Notes: generated from the sequence alone by a model not told the origin. A stretch of DNA of 64,000 bases from Favolaschia claudopus (GCA_037176885.1 JAWWNJ010000008.1:930001-994000), one strand, 5' to 3'. Positions 52,054 to 64,000 are shown, counted from the first letter of the stretch. Program-made: numbers and translations.

Positions 52054-55000
52054 ATGGCCAGACGTCGATTCACCTCAGTCTCAGTTTCTCGAGTGCCAGA
52101 CTCAGACAGCGATGAAGGACCGGCGCCTACAACAGAACGAATGCGTTTGGACAGCACCGTACGCGTAGGGGGCCGCACAGTTCACTCCAGCCGATACCTC
52201 GACATTGAAACGTCCCCTCAAAAACGTCGGCGCCAACACACACCCCAGCCAGATTACCTCGTACCGGATGTCGCTGCCGAGCCCGATTTTAGCTACGCTT
52301 CTGCGGATGTGCAACCTCCAGATGAAGAAGATTTCTTTGCGTTTGATGAGGGGCATCCGGTGGGACAAAGGGCCTCGTGAATCACGGGAATCGGTGTGTA
52401 TCCTATCGGCTTTTCGTTTGACAGCACTTATCTGACAATCCTCATGTAAAGGACCGTCCCTTGAATATGTGGGCACGGTATGATCAGGAGCAGTATCTGG
52501 ATGAGCTGCTGCGCTGCGAAGGACGCGGAGACTACGTCAATCAGTCTCGGTGTGCAGAGTGCGGCTTGGCTGGACACAGGAGCATCGCTGTCGAGACTGC
52601 TTCACCGACGCGCTTTTCTGTTCAGCGTGCATGGTGAAGCTACACGCTGACAACCCGTTCCATACTATAGAGGTGTGTGGTTTCGCTCACCCCAATGACT
52701 TTTCGCTAACAAAAGAATAGACCGTGGAAATCTACTCATTTTTCACGCAATACTCTGAGGGCTATTGGAGCACGGCTTCAACTCGGTCACCTACGCGGCG
52801 AGCGCTGCCCCGGGATGCTCAAACGAACGCCAGAAGAGGTTGCGGCGGACAGCAAGAAAACCTTCTGTATTGTCGATCACAACGGAATCCACGAGGTCTT
52901 CGTCGACTTCTGTGTTTGTGGGCATGCTCAGTCGCCCATGGTACAGCTTCTTCGAGCAAGACTATACCCGGCAACACCCCTCCGACCTGCATCAGCAGCG
53001 ACGTTCCGTGTCCTGCGTCAATTTCATAAGCATTCGTTCGAGTCAAAGTGTTCTCCGTTTGAATTCTACAACGCCCTGGCCCGCGAAACAAATAATACGG
53101 GCAATTTTCAGCCGCGGGTGAGTCTCCCAGCTTCTACTGTGTTACCGAAGTACTGACGTATCCCTAGAACCGCTACAGGGAGTTTGTTTGCATCTCGCGT
53201 GAATGGCGCCGGCTCCAACTCCTCAAACGCTTTGGCCGGGGCCACATTGTGGATGGTGTGCGCAACATCGAAGCCGGTGCATGCGCGCTGCTTTGTCCCA
53301 CCTGCCCACAGCCTGGGAAGAATCTTCCTTTCGGCGGGGAGTGGAGGTCAGCTCCGCATGAGGAGAAGTTTCTGTATGCCGGCTTCTACGCCGTGGATGC
53401 AAATTTCCGTATGGAACGCAAACAGGTATCGTCGGAAGACGTCGACCCGGGCCTGAATGAAGGGGCCGCTTTTTTTGGGGAGGTTGGGGAATACATGGAG
53501 CATGTGAAGGCCCATTGGGACGACGAACAGCAGGTATGAAGCCCAGCCCATTCTAAATGCTGGGATTGACCCGCATTTTTTGATCAGAAAAGTACATGCG
53601 TTTCGCACGACGCCGTCAATCAACCTGACCGCGAATCTCGCGGTACGGCTTCGTCTGGTATTGGGACCGTAGATTGCGCCCGCCACAACATGAAGCGCCC
53701 GAATGGAGTCGGGGACCTTCAAAAGGGCGAACGGTCAGTCTCTTTTTTCATAGCGTGCTATCACAAGCTAATAATGGACTTTAGCTATATTAACATGGAT
53801 TACATGCTTTGGAAAAGCCTCGAAGGCTACGACGAGCTCATGTTGATCGTCCTCTCGTACGATATCGTGTGCCAATGGAGCATTAATCTTTGGCCCCGCC
53901 TCCTTTCATACAGTCCGGAATTCCATCGACGCGCGGGGACGGGATACCGTCGGTGGATGTTCCTTGTCCCCAAGTTCCATCTACCGGCACACATCGAGGA
54001 GTGCAACATTCGCTACTCCTTCAACTTGACGCCGTACGTTGGGCAGACGGACGGAGAGGCACCGGAGCGGGGATGGGCAAACGTGAATCCGTTGGCAACG
54101 AGCACGAAGGAGATGGGGCCCGGGAGCTCGGCGGGACACCCTCGACGATCACTTCAACGACTGGAATCATAAGAAGATCATCGCTCTCGGTCAGTTGATG
54201 CTGGCCGCATCCAGAAGGCCGTGGCGGAGATGGTGGAGAAGGCAGGAGGAGTTGGTGGAGATGGAGGCTTCGCTGCCAGAGGAGATCGTGAAGGAGTGGA
54301 CGAAGGCGATGCAATTGTGGGAGGCCGACGCTACGAAGCCGAATCCCTTCGACGTGAAGGAAAAGCATGCGAGTTTTGGAGGCCGTGCGGGGGCGGATCG
54401 CCAATGAGACGCGGGTGTGCGCGGGCAGGAGATGCGGCCGAGATGTGCGGGGGTGAGCTCCACGCGTCCGAGATGATAGAGATGGGATTGCGCTTGGAGT
54501 CACAGCAGCGCGATTTGGGATCGGATAACGCAGTATTGACGGCGCATGCGTCAGACGGGCAGAAGACGACTCTCCTGGAGCGCCGCAACAAACTCGCTCG
54601 CAAGATCACCAGCTGGATCAAAATCCAGAGCGAGTTTCAGCCCGAGGTGGCCCGTCTGAGGGAGGCAGACGATCGTGCGCGCGCAGAGGCGGCCAAGTCT
54701 CAGCCGACGACGGGAATCGCAGTCGAGAGCGTGCAGCTCTGGCTGCCATCGAAGCAAGCCAAGACGCCGGGATCCGCCCCCAAGCCATCTCATGCTCGCT
54801 ACGAATTCGACATGCGGGAGGCGCGCGCGCATGAGGCCCCTCGAGGAGGTACGGTGCCTCCTCCTCGTTCGCACCCACCACTACAAGTTCAAAGATAAGA
54901 ACGTGTTCGGAGTGGCAAAGTCTACCCGTTCGAGAACCACTATCGAGGTGCTGGATGAGCGCATCCGACGGGAGGCGAATGAATACCGGGCAGCGCGCAG

Positions 55001-55720
55001 CGCAATGGCTAGCTTGGCTCCCTCTCTTAACGAGACACGGTGGGCTCTGGTGTTGAGGGATCTGAAACCGGAGGATATTCGGGCAATGCCGCGCGCATTA
55101 TTCAGCGACCCCGAGAAACGGAAGGGGAAGAAGCGTGCGCGGAGGGACAAGGAGGCGGCAGAACCCAAGGAGATGTCATGGATCTGGCGGACGGGGATGA
55201 CTTCTCTTGGAGCATCAGCGCGACAAGTGAGGAGGCGGCTGCGAGGGCTACGAACGAAAGCCTTCGCGTAGAGTGGGCCAAGGCTCGGGCTCGGGCACAT
55301 CGGTGGAGGGAGGAGGGTAGACTTGTTGGAGGAAGAGATGCGTCGCATCCTTGTCTTCCTTGACTGGAAGGCAGGTTGGTGGCGGGAGCTCAATGGTCGG
55401 GGGTGATGTGAGGGATCCAGGGCTGAAGGAAGGGCTTGTTGCGTATGCAGAGCGCCAAGCTGGTATTCAGGAGGCGATCAAGCAGAGATTCGAGTCCGAT
55501 TGGCAGGGATGTCGCCCAGTGGATTGCCATGGGTCGTGAGGGAGCGGCTGCATCGAGGGAGAGGGCGTCGGCAGCGATGGAAGGTGGTAGCGATGAGGGC
55601 GAGGAAGAAGAAGACGAGGATAGCGCCGATGAATCCCTCCAGCCTGTGCCTTCCGCTTCAAGAAATGTCGCCGCAGTTTCCGTTGGTTTCGTAGCGAACT
55701 CACTGTTACCGGACGCTTAG
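52054..55720 (+). pseudogene. KDZ transposase with CxC2 domain, frameshifted
   Basis: A Kyakuja-Dileera-Zisupton type DNA transposase, a class abundant in agaricomycetes. It opens MARRRFTSVSVSRVPDSDSD. The CxC2 cysteine region has CAECGLAG, then in a shifted frame HRCRDCFTDALFCSACMVKLH. Next comes the diagnostic HEVFVDFCVCGHAQ with LLRARLYPATPLRPASAATF. The catalytic part shows VDANFRMERKQ, SYDIVCQWSINLW and TPYVGQTDGEAPERGW, supplying D, D and E. The C-terminal part is a long charged helix region with HYKFKDKNVFGVA. Frames break near 52587, 52800, 54127 and 55260, and small introns lie in between (for example 53536-53587). Probably inactive. Terminal repeats were not found. Confidence 0.8.
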
Positions 55721-55991
55721 CTTACGATGGTGTATCTCTCGTATTTTTCGTGTACTTGTGTGTAGAAACCGATTATATTTCATGAATTTACAGTGGGAGA
55801 TGCGCTGGCAGTCCTTCCGGATTGGGAAGGACCTTGAGTTCCTAACAGAATGCAACAATGATGGCGGGCAAGGCCAAAACAGTCCTACATATCTCTTCAT
55901 CGTCAACGATGATCAACGCCTCTTGATCGCTGTGTGGACAGCGAGCACGGTCTTTCTGCCAACGTCAAGGCACTATAACACCGGGGTAAGC

Positions 55992-56094
55992 TCTCCAGTG
56001 GTCTTTTATAAAAGGAAGCCGGTAAACTACTGCGAATTTTTAATAACAGACGAAGCGGGGTAACTACAGCCTTTTTATAAAAAACCACCAGCAA
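55992..56094. repeat. Possible small inverted-repeat element (MITE-like)
   Basis: The ends CCAGTGGTCTTTTATAAAAGG and, on the other strand, CTGGTGGTTTTTTATAAAAAGG face each other across about 60 bp. That is a terminal inverted repeat of about 21 bp with a few mismatches, resembling a miniature DNA transposon. No clear target duplication is seen. Confidence 0.35.
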
Positions 56095-56236
56095 GGGGTG
56101 CGGGAGTTGAGATCGTTGATTGCCATGATTTTTGGTCGCAATACTATTCCGATTCGCGAATTAGGATTCAGGGGGAAGCTATAATCAATGCAGCAAACAC
56201 CAATAATCGCTCGAAAACGAATTGGTCGTAGGTTCG

Positions 56237-57105
56237 TTACAACTTGGTTTCCGAGGGCTGCATTTTGATATGCACTCCCGAAGCAATCAGCCTGTGCTTT
56301 GTAGCACTCCATATCTACAAAACGAACGGTTGTATGGGTTCGAAGAAAAATAGCAAGATGGAGGAACATCACGCACCTCTGTTCGGGCAGACATCGCCCG
56401 AGAGCCGACAGTGAGGGTTGTATTCACAATGCGTAGAGTCTCTCCACTACAAGGCAGAGCCAAGATCAGAATCGAGTTAGCCGGGGAGAGTGTTTTCACT
56501 TACAGCGCCGCAGGGGCGTGGAAGACAACGTTGAGCGATTGAGAGACGGTGAACACATCTGGTTGTAAGATCCAGAGACAAGAGCCAGAACATCTATTGG
56601 CGAGTTCCAGCTGAAAATAATATCGAGTCTGGCTTCACTTACAAGTCAATAAGATATGCGGAACACCCTCCGTGGACATTCCCTCCACCGTTAAGCATAT
56701 CTGCACAATGCAGTCATGATTGCAAGTAGAAATTCGACCGGCGCAAACAGAGAAATACATGAACGATTACCTTCGGCTACGACAATCTCACAAACCAGCC
56801 TCCCCTCCTTCTTCAGCGGCTCCGCAGCTTTACTGTCCTAGGAGGCATGGGTAACCACTAGTCGCTTGAATTATGGAATCTCCGAAGACGGTCTTCCCTT
56901 TTTCTATCCTTTGCTGGCGATGCTTTGCGAAGTACCGTGGAATGTCAGTGAAGTACTTCATCTGCTCAGGGTCAAGATTTCCTGAGATCGCATTGCGGTG
57001 GGCGCCTTTGAGAGGCGTAGGCCAAATAGAGGGGAAAGTGGCGGAGGGCGAAAAAGCGAGCTGGCAGCGGCCACTGTCACGGACAGTGACGTGGGAACAT
57101 AGCAA
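56237..57105 (-). pseudogene. Hotdog-fold acyl-CoA thioesterase (PaaI / 4HBT type), inactivated
   Basis: Thioesterases of this kind hydrolyse acyl-CoA. Minus-strand exons give ISGNLDPEQMKYFTDIPRYF, then KAAEPLKKEGRLVCEIVVAE, then DMLNGGGNVHGGCSAYLID (the N-x-HGG active-site loop), VSQSLNVVFHAPAAL, LRIVNTTLTVGSRAMSARTE and a last exon ATKHRLIASGVHIKM ending at TAA 56237. Exons read as 56771 upward, 56700-56643, 56593-56504, 56446-56377 and 56314-56237, all with GT-AG introns and consistent phase. The first part is damaged: a frameshift after VFGDSI (about 56870) and an in-frame TAG at 56838-56840. The ATG at 57105 is a guess. The rest looks functional, so inactivation is recent or a sequence error. 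Confidence 0.7.
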
Positions 57106-58554
57106 ACACGATCACGTGGAATCGCGCTTCAGGCAAGCCTCGATTGCGCATCGTGATTATTCCGAGGTTGAAAGTAAATGTCAATGCAGCACCAAAATCT
57201 CCATCCACGCTTGATTCCTTGAAAGTAAGCTTCTGCAGTAAACTCGAAGCTGGTGTAAACTCATCTTCAACGTGAGACTCCAAAGTCTCCAAGATGCGGA
57301 ATGTGAGTTGAATGAACCTACTCGATGTTCGTGTCCATTTTTAAGCCCTGTTGCGCGGGTGCGCCGCTGCGAAACTTCATAACGTTGAACATGTTTCTTC
57401 CAAGTCCATGCAGGAGAAGCCCGTTCGATTCGGGAGGGAGCTGTGGTTTCGGTGGTAAGCGAAGACTTTTTCTGTCGTGACATTCAACCAAGACGAACCA
57501 ATTGGCAGAATTAGCAGCTATACACAGTCTGAAAGGCGCGATAAGTATATATGGTCAGTTCAGTGTCAGCTTACGAACAGTCAAAAATGCTCATACCAAG
57601 GCTTGAATGCGATGGTGCGTCCCTACAAGTAGTCGAGGACGCGGTTCGAGCGTTTCCTGTAATTTCTTGGTGAAATTTTGTCGCATGGCACTCTGGCACT
57701 TGAATACAAACTGGCTCGGATTTTGTATCATCAATTGTCGAGTGCGCTGGTGCGCGTCTGCTTTCCATACGTTGTAGTAAGCGCAGAGTATACAGGCAGA
57801 TCGCCCGTTCGATTCGGGATATTCGACTAGCAAAGCGGGCGAATGCACATTTTTTTCCATTCACCAGCGTTCTATGATGCGCAGAACTCGCGTTAGCGGC
57901 GTTTATCTTGAGCAGGAAAATTGAAGGATTGCAACGACTTGTCGTCCTTTTTGTTATGTTCCTCGAACCAGGGGAATGACGGTGAAGGCAATTGGGGCTT
58001 GTCCTATTTTCAGTCGAAATGAGTGATAGCCACATTCAACAAGAGAAAAGAATGACCTGATGTACCTGCTTACCTTGCCTCATATCGTCCCAATTTAGTG
58101 AGCAATGGTACGGTATTACCGATGCGGAGTTCCATTCGGGAGCACTGCTGCCAGGTATGATGTAAACTTAGGGTTGAAACTAAGTCCGAGCTCGGTCTAG
58201 ACCCACCAAGAAGCGGAGAAGATAAGCCCAGTGGAGAATCTCGGGTTTAAACAGATAGAAAACTCGAGGAGAACATGAGTCGGTCCGGCTGCCACCGCGA
58301 ATTTGCAGGTAAAAAAAATCGAAAGCCAGTAAATCGATCAAGCTTTGTGCAGAAGAAGCAGCTTTTTTGAAGCCAGTAGGACGAAAAGCAGTCGTACACG
58401 ACGAGCAAAAGGCCGTCGATGATGGTGGATTGAGTTTGAGTTGCAAAAGACGTGTTCGGGCCGAAAAATCCGGTCAAGATCTGATGATCTTTTGACAGAT
58501 TGCTTTGTCAGCAGCGGCTTGCTTGTCCCCCGCCATCGTCTGTGTGCTCGCAAA
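57106..58554. other. Stretch without recognised gene
   Basis: Several minus-strand frames with protein-like pieces (LQKLTFKESSVDGDFGAALT near 57210; SACILCAYYNVWKADAHQ near 57750) but no family I recognise and no complete gene. The word GCCCGTTCGATTCGGGA occurs at about 57419 and again at about 57801, hinting at an old local duplication. The phosphatase promoter must lie at the right end. Confidence 0.4.
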
Positions 58555-59291
58555 ATGATTCGGTTCGACACTCTCCCGCCCGAAGTAATGCAAGCAATGT
58601 GCACCCCCATGCACCAGATTCTCCCCCCGACTGCCCTCCCACCAACGAACTCCCAGATGCCCCACCCCTCCTCGGCATCCCCATACGCTCCCTATCCTTC
58701 GTCATCGTCATCTGCGACGCAACCCCCAAAGATGAGCGGCGGGCTTTATCTGGGATCTCTCAGCGCCGTCAACGACCACCCTTTGCTGCGCTCCCATGGG
58801 ATTACACACCTCGTACAGGCTTTGGAAGCGCCATGGGCGCCTCCAGCACGAAAGGAGGATGGATTCGTGGCTTATAGCATCGATATTCGGGATAAGGAGA
58901 CTGTGGATCTGAGACCACATCTGGAGGCCGCCTGCGTATACATTGAGCGCGCATTGAAACGCGGCGAGGGCGTGTTGGTGCATTGTCAGCAGGTTCGTGA
59001 TCTTGTCCTTGTTCTTTTTGATTGGTTCTATTTTTTTTCGAGCAATTCCTTTTTTCGTAGACCAACGATAATGAACTAATCTTCTATGCATCTCTGCAGG
59101 GCGTCTCCCGCTCCCCCTCAATCGTCATCGCATACCTCATCCGCAACCACGGCATGTCCTACGAGGCCGCGCTCGCATTCGTCAAGCGCAAACGCGCCTG
59201 TGCGAAACCGAACCCCGGCTTTGCGCGTGCGCTCGTGGAGTGGGAGCAGGCTTGGCGCCGGCCCCAGGCTCAACGGCGATTTACATCCTGA
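58555..59291 (+). CDS. Dual-specificity protein phosphatase
   Basis: Two exons, 58555-58992 and 59100-59291, give 209 residues. The signature HCQQGVSRS (Cys 144, Arg 150; the HCX5R loop) is split by the intron between the second Q and G. The general acid Asp lies about 30 residues upstream in YSIDIRDKETVDL. LYLGSLSAVNDHPLLRSHGITHLVQ is the usual family start of the fold (read as two shorter motifs, LYLGSLSAVND and LRSHGITHLV). The proline/serine-rich N-terminus (residues 15-65) is probably disordered. The C-terminal MSYEAALAFVKRKRACAKPN matches the family helix. Such enzymes dephosphorylate Tyr and Ser/Thr in signalling proteins; the substrate is unknown. The gene appears intact. Confidence 0.88.
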
Positions 59292-60718
59292 ATTAGGCAG
59301 GATCCCTTTGTAATAACAAAAGCCCGGTCGCGTGCGTTTCTTCCTTTCTTCGGCATGTAGTAATTGACAGAATGCATGTCCCGTAGATTCGCCACACCCG
59401 ACTCATTTGCGGGATTTCTAATCCAACTACTGACGCCGACCTTCGCTCATTCACTCTCGTTTTTGGATCTCTCACGACTCTCACCAACACACATCATTCA
59501 TCCATCCACCATCTATCCAATCAATCCAATCCGCAACCTGACTGTCTACGTCGCAGCCTCATGAACCCCTGTCTGTCTGTTGATTCACTCACTCCTTCGC
59601 CCTGTCTTTGTACATACCACGCTCATTCTCATCTTATCGCATTATCATCATCGCGTGACGCCGTTCCTTTCATTGAATCTGTATCTCATTCGTTATCTTT
59701 CTCGGACTCGGACATGCAGACGGACAGACATACTCGGACGCTTTCTCTGCGCCTTCCATCTACCCATCTATCTCGCAACTAGTACTGGTGCTTCGTGGGT
59801 TTCAATAAACCCCGACACCGACCTGTTGGAAAAATCATGTTGTATTGTATTGTACTTGTCTTCGATCTTGTCGGACATCATCTGCTACCTGCCCACGCAC
59901 GCACTCACATCTCTCCATTCATCCTATACCACCACCCCTCCATCCTATTTTCCTCTCTATTTCATCTATGTCCCTTGTCTTGCTTTCGTTTTTGGGTTTA
60001 CGGGCTTTTGTCGGACTATTTATCTATTTATTAGAATGTCTACGCCTGTAGGCACTTTTCTATCATTTTGTTCCTCTCCTCTGTTTTGGGTATCTGGGTT
60101 GTTTTGGTCTTTCACGCATTTTCTTTCTTTCGTTTTTGTTTGCACTACCCTCTTTTGCCTTGTTCATTGATACACGCTCTGTTTGCTGTCACCTACTTAC
60201 TTTCTTTCGAAAATCTTGCATTGAGTACTCCAACAATGCGCATACTCGTTGGAGCAGAGATTGTCTGATCTGGGTTCAACTCCCACCGCAGATATTCCTC
60301 AAGTGGCGCTTTGTTTTTTTTTCTTTGAAAGAACAGTAAACTTGTCGAGTGAGGGCTTCCAATGAATTTCTTCAACAGCCTCTAGATATCCAAATTCGAG
60401 GAAGGAAGGAAGATCGGGTAATAGGTATTTCTCCCTCGGGGATTCTACGAGAAGCCATCGAGTTAATTTCAAAGTGGCTCGTGGGTCGCCGGTTGAATAC
60501 ATGGAATCTCTGGAGCATGCAACTGAACTAGGCCAGGTCAGAAACTGTAAGCCACAACCCACCCACAAAATCGAAGTTTTTGCCGAATCGTGCCGAACCC
60601 TCGGCTAATTTCGCTCTAACCGCACCATCACCATGCAATCCATAACCTTTGTGTTCTCGGGCGCTAGAATCGCCATCTGCGCACCTTTGCGTTCCCTACG
60701 CACCCCGCACTCTATCCT
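59292..60718. other. Intergenic, pyrimidine-rich
   Basis: A 1.4-kb gap. From about 59560 to 60200 the plus strand is strongly C/T-rich with AATAAA at about 59807, consistent with a long 3' region. No gene is supported. The GMC oxidoreductase promoter should lie at the right end. Confidence 0.55.
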
Positions 60719-63259
60719 ATGCCCTTTCACTACGTCGTTGTCGGTGGAGGAACTGCGGGTCTTGTCCTAGCTGCCCGTTTGGTCGAGAACTTTCCGGACG
60801 TGAACGTTTGCGTGCTCGAGGCTGGCGAAAATGTCACCCACGAACCTGACCTGGTGATTCCTGGTAGGCCAACCGTTCGTTACTCCTTCAATTGTCGCAA
60901 AAACGAGGCCCAGGATTCGCATTCAAAAATCTTGGCCAACCCAGGCTGGATTGGGGTTTTATGTCTACGCCACAAGAATACGCCAAAGGGCGATCCATTT
61001 ATATTCCAAGGTTATCTACATTCAGAAATGCATGTGTTCAATTCGCTGAGTTCTCTTTCAGGGGTAAAGCTCTGGGTGGAACGAGCATGGTGAGTGTTTC
61101 GTGTTTCGTGGGCCTGAGTAGTGTTTGAGAACAGGCGGTAGATCAATCTCATGACAATGGGACGGTACGATCCGATGCGCTGTGTTGTCTACTTCTGACC
61201 TTCTACCAGGGCTCATAAACACGAATATGACGGTGGGTTTCCCGCCTCGATTTTTCTTCCGCGTTCTCATCGAGTACAGCATTTGCGGCCCTTGGGTCTC
61301 CAGGATGGGACTGGAATGGTCTCGTTGATTATTTTCGAGCCGTAGGTTGAGTCTCTTTCACCCCTGTGCGCGCTCATAGCGAGAATTGCAGTCCGAAACC
61401 TTTGCTCCAAGCGAAGAAGAAAAGTCGAAGCTCAACGTCGCGTTCAACAAAACGGCTCATGGAACTTCGGGTCCTATCCAGCGGACATTGCCGCAATGGA
61501 TCAGCGACGTCCAGGGCCCGTTCACGCAAGGCATGCAATCTCTCGGGGTTGCATGGAACAACGACGCCGTGAGTGGCTAATCATTTGTGCTCGTGACGCC
61601 CGCCTCACTTGGCTTCAGACGTCCGGAAACAATGTTGGCCTGTGTACCAGCTACCATTCGATAGACTCGCATGGAGCCCGTAGCTCTTCTGCATCGGTAC
61701 GTTGTTTCAATGTGCCGCGCTACGCGTACTCATGTTCGGCAGGCCTATTACGAGCCGAACGAGCACAAGGCGAATCTCACTGTCGTTACCGGTGCTCGCG
61801 CCACTCGCATTCTGTTCGATGAGTCCAAAGACAGTTCTGGAAATTTGGTTGCCTCCGGGGTTGAGTATTTGAAAGACGGAGAGCTGCACACGGCATCCGC
61901 CCAGCTTGAAGTTCTTCTCTGCGCTGGTGAGACATCTTCTTGTCATTGTCATTTTCCCCGCCAATTGCTTCACAGGCACGATCCAAACCCCTCAAATTCT
62001 CGAATTGTCAGGTGCGTCTCATGATGCTCGCCTTTGTCTCAAATTTCACTTGAACCAGGTATCGGAGAGAAGAAAATACTTGAAGCGTGTGGCGTAGCGC
62101 TGAAAGTGGAACTCCCTGGGGTCGGTAATAATCTGCGTGAGCGCTTTTTCTGCTAGAATAAATGACTATACTGATACATTCTTGTTTCAGAGGTCTGTGT
62201 TGCCTCGTGCCTCTGTACTGCACGCTGAGTTATTGAACAGGATCATTTCTGGAGTCCTTTTGTCACCGAAACAGATACGAAGTACGAATCCGTCGAAATC
62301 ATGAGCGACCCTGCCCGAGCCGCACGGGAATGGAAGATCTAGTACGCTTTTCCTTAGTTAGTATGTTATCGCTGCCGTGCTCAACTCGACCCCAGCGAGG
62401 AGTCAAAGAAGGGGATGCTGTCCGGGACATGCTCCACTCTGTACGCGTTTCTGCCCAAGAACAACTTCATGGATTCGGTGCCGAAGACGGGTCATTCATC
62501 TATGAACCCGTCTTTGCACGCCGTTCAGAAGGAATGGCTTGCCGCTGACGATATCCCGTTCCTCGAGTATGTCCTGAAACTCAATGACACGCATGATTCT
62601 CATCGACTCAAAGGGTCGCTCTATTCCCCGGGTGCCTCCCCGTTCCGGGCCTCAAACCCGAGCCAGGCAAGAGCTACTGCTCGGTCTTCCTCGCTTTGAC
62701 GCACTCGTTCTCGAGCGGCTCGATACACATCACCTCTTCCGACCCACTTGCCGCCCCAGCGATCGACTATCGGCTCCTCGACAACGAAGTCGATCTCGAC
62801 ATCCTGGTTCATGCCATCAAGTTTGCCAGGAAACTCGGCACCACGACAAGTCTCAGCTCTGTCTTCACGCAAGAGATCGTTCCGGGTCCGAGCGTTCAGA
62901 CCGATGAAGAAATCAAGGAATTCATTAGGTCCAGCATTGACACTGTGTTCCACCCCATCGGCACGGCTGCGATGCTCCCGCGTGAAAAAGGCGGAGTCGT
63001 CAATTCATCGCTCAAAGTCTACGGGACGTCCAATCTCCGTGTGGTTCGTGATCGCATGCTGCTTCCCTCCGTGCATGCAGGGCTAAATAGACGCTAGGTT
63101 GACGCTTCCATCATCCCTATCCACCTGTCGGCCCATGTTCAGGCAACCGTGTACGCGATTGCCGAAAAGGTCAGTTTCCCTTTCCGGTTGTCGTTGCAGT
63201 ACACCCCTTCATACTCTTGTTAGGCGGCCGCGATTATTGCCCACGATCACCAACTCTGA
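60719..63259 (+). CDS. GMC (glucose-methanol-choline) FAD oxidoreductase
   Basis: FAD-dependent alcohol oxidase or dehydrogenase of the GMC family, related to aryl-alcohol oxidases. The N-terminus MPFHYVVVGGGTAGLVLAAR is the dinucleotide-binding motif with no signal peptide, so it is probably intracellular. LDWGFMSTPQEYAKGRSIYI is followed by RGKALGGTSM and INLMTMGR across short introns, then LGSPGWDWNGLVDYF. The catalytic region has FHPIGTAAMLPREKGG and, after the last introns, VDASIIPIHLSAHVQATVYA, which supply the His-His pair. About a dozen GT-AG introns (for example after 60863, at 62341-62396 and 63050-63093) give one open frame ending at TGA 63257-63259. I found no definite lesion. The natural substrate cannot be read from sequence. 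Confidence 0.85.
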
Positions 63260-63579
63260 ATGCATAATCTGTCCTCTGCTTTTGTTACTTTTGTGCTCTT
63301 ATCAGATTCCCGTGTTCGTAAGTAATAAACCATCACATGTCGTCGATTTTCTGTTTAGCATCGAGTTCCATTTGTTCTGCATACGCCGCCTTTCTGTGAT
63401 CCTGTGCTGTCCCCCCACAATAATAATCCTAGAACAACGCCGTTTCTGCGGCGATCTGAGCATTAAGATAGATCTCCGTCCGACGAACCCAGATCCACCA
63501 TGCACGTACCGGCATACGGTCCACGCGTCACCGCGACTGTACTCCTGCAGAACACCACTCCGTTTCCCCCTCATCACCC

Positions 63580-63942
63580 AAGGACTTGCTCACTCAGGTC
63601 GGACAGGACCTCGTGCGAGAACATCCGGGAAATCATGCGAGCCCTCTTCGGTGATTCTATCATCGATCAAACGGGACCGGTATGGGGAGTCGACCAGGAG
63701 GGCGAACTCAGAGGCTGCTACCGCCCAAGCGGCCATCCAGGTGTAAGCAATACGCTTTAAGACGCAATAAATGGTAGCGACGTCCGTTCAGCTCTGGTTT
63801 GCGGCAGGAGACTTCTTCGCTTCTTGAGCGCTTTCGAAGGTGCTGGTAAGCATATATTCTATTCAATGACCTCCCTAAACCTTAGTATCTGTGCTTAGGC
63901 AATACAGATAAAGGCAATTCAGCTTGGTATATTGCAAGATTA
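63580..63942 (+). pseudogene. C-terminal fragment of a flavin-dependent monooxygenase
   Basis: Only the tail of a FAD monooxygenase is recognisable: NIREIMRALFGDSIIDQTGP then VWGVDQEGELRGCYRPSGHPG, a donor at 63743, LWFAAGDFFAS, and after another intron AIQIKAIQLG. Between LWFAAGDFFAS and ALSKVL stands TGA where relatives have an arginine codon, consistent with CGA to TGA. No N-terminal FAD-binding part lies upstream. It is a relic 3' of the GMC gene. Confidence 0.55.
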
Positions 63943-64000
63943 GCGTTGAGCAGACTAGGTATTCCTGTCAAATTTACCCTTTACGAATCAGTGTTCTGAT

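Noticed and set aside
57571..58035. 154-residue minus-strand ORF
   Set aside because: No recognisable domain, and two frames in the same stretch look equally protein-like; recorded as unassigned sequence.
59580..60170. 196-residue plus-strand ORF
   Set aside because: It is a product of a C/T-rich stretch (many S, L, F, P) with no motif, upstream of the GMC gene.
60238..60300. tRNA-like segment with GGGTTCAACTCCC
   Set aside because: A T-arm and a B-box-like word are present, but no matching acceptor stem or anticodon arm is found in the right place.

Overview
The window reads as nuclear DNA of an agaricomycete (mushroom-forming) fungus. Genes are broken by many 45-110 bp GT-AG introns. The host gene set fits: a secreted phospholipase B, F-box/LRR paralogs, a KDZ-type DNA transposase with a CxC2 cysteine domain, a hotdog thioesterase, a dual-specificity phosphatase and a GMC oxidoreductase. 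There are no operons, CRISPR arrays or bacterial signals. All identifications come from reading translations and motifs; no database search was run.

Layout. 1-4868: 5' part of a phospholipase B gene (minus strand), then two tandem F-box paralogs, the second cut off. 4869-7802: remains of an LTR retroelement I call family 2, with an inverted LTR, a polypurine tract and the first half of an accessory gene (A2). 7803-28191: a complete Ty3/gypsy element (family 1, copy 1, plus strand) with 1.8 kb LTRs, gag, a protease ORF, pol, and a further 8.4 kb carrying five intron-containing genes (A-E) on the opposite strand. 28192-29857: the second half of A2, now in inverted orientation. 29858-50168: a second copy of family 1 in the opposite orientation, with many small indels. 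50169-55720: a lone first exon, an F-box-like gene remnant and a frameshifted KDZ transposase. 55721-64000: a decayed thioesterase, the phosphatase, the GMC oxidoreductase and a fragment of a flavin monooxygenase.

Most interesting point. Four of the five antisense genes (A, B, C, D), and A2 of the other family, carry the same six-cysteine module (CX2CX6CX8CX2CX6-8C, the spacing of fungal Zn2Cys6 clusters). In every case it lies on one exon of 175-184 nt with a phase-0 intron before and a phase-1 intron after. The family-1 element is also saturated with the short word AGCGGG/CCCGCT: about 79 hits in 18.6 kb by hand count, against about 12 in 21.6 kb of flanks. Family-2 pieces instead carry repeats of TTTCCGCGGAAR. 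CGG triplets are the classic Zn2Cys6 target. My hypothesis is that these retroelements encode Zn-cluster proteins recognising a family-specific word scattered through their own DNA, comparable in logic to the VANC anti-silencing proteins of Arabidopsis VANDAL transposons. The sequence suggests this but does not prove it.

Structural history. Flipping 28192-29857 restores one reading frame across the copy-1 integration site and gives a 4-bp target duplication (CCGA). The two inverted copies have therefore probably recombined and inverted the DNA between them, unless the assembly oriented that segment wrongly.
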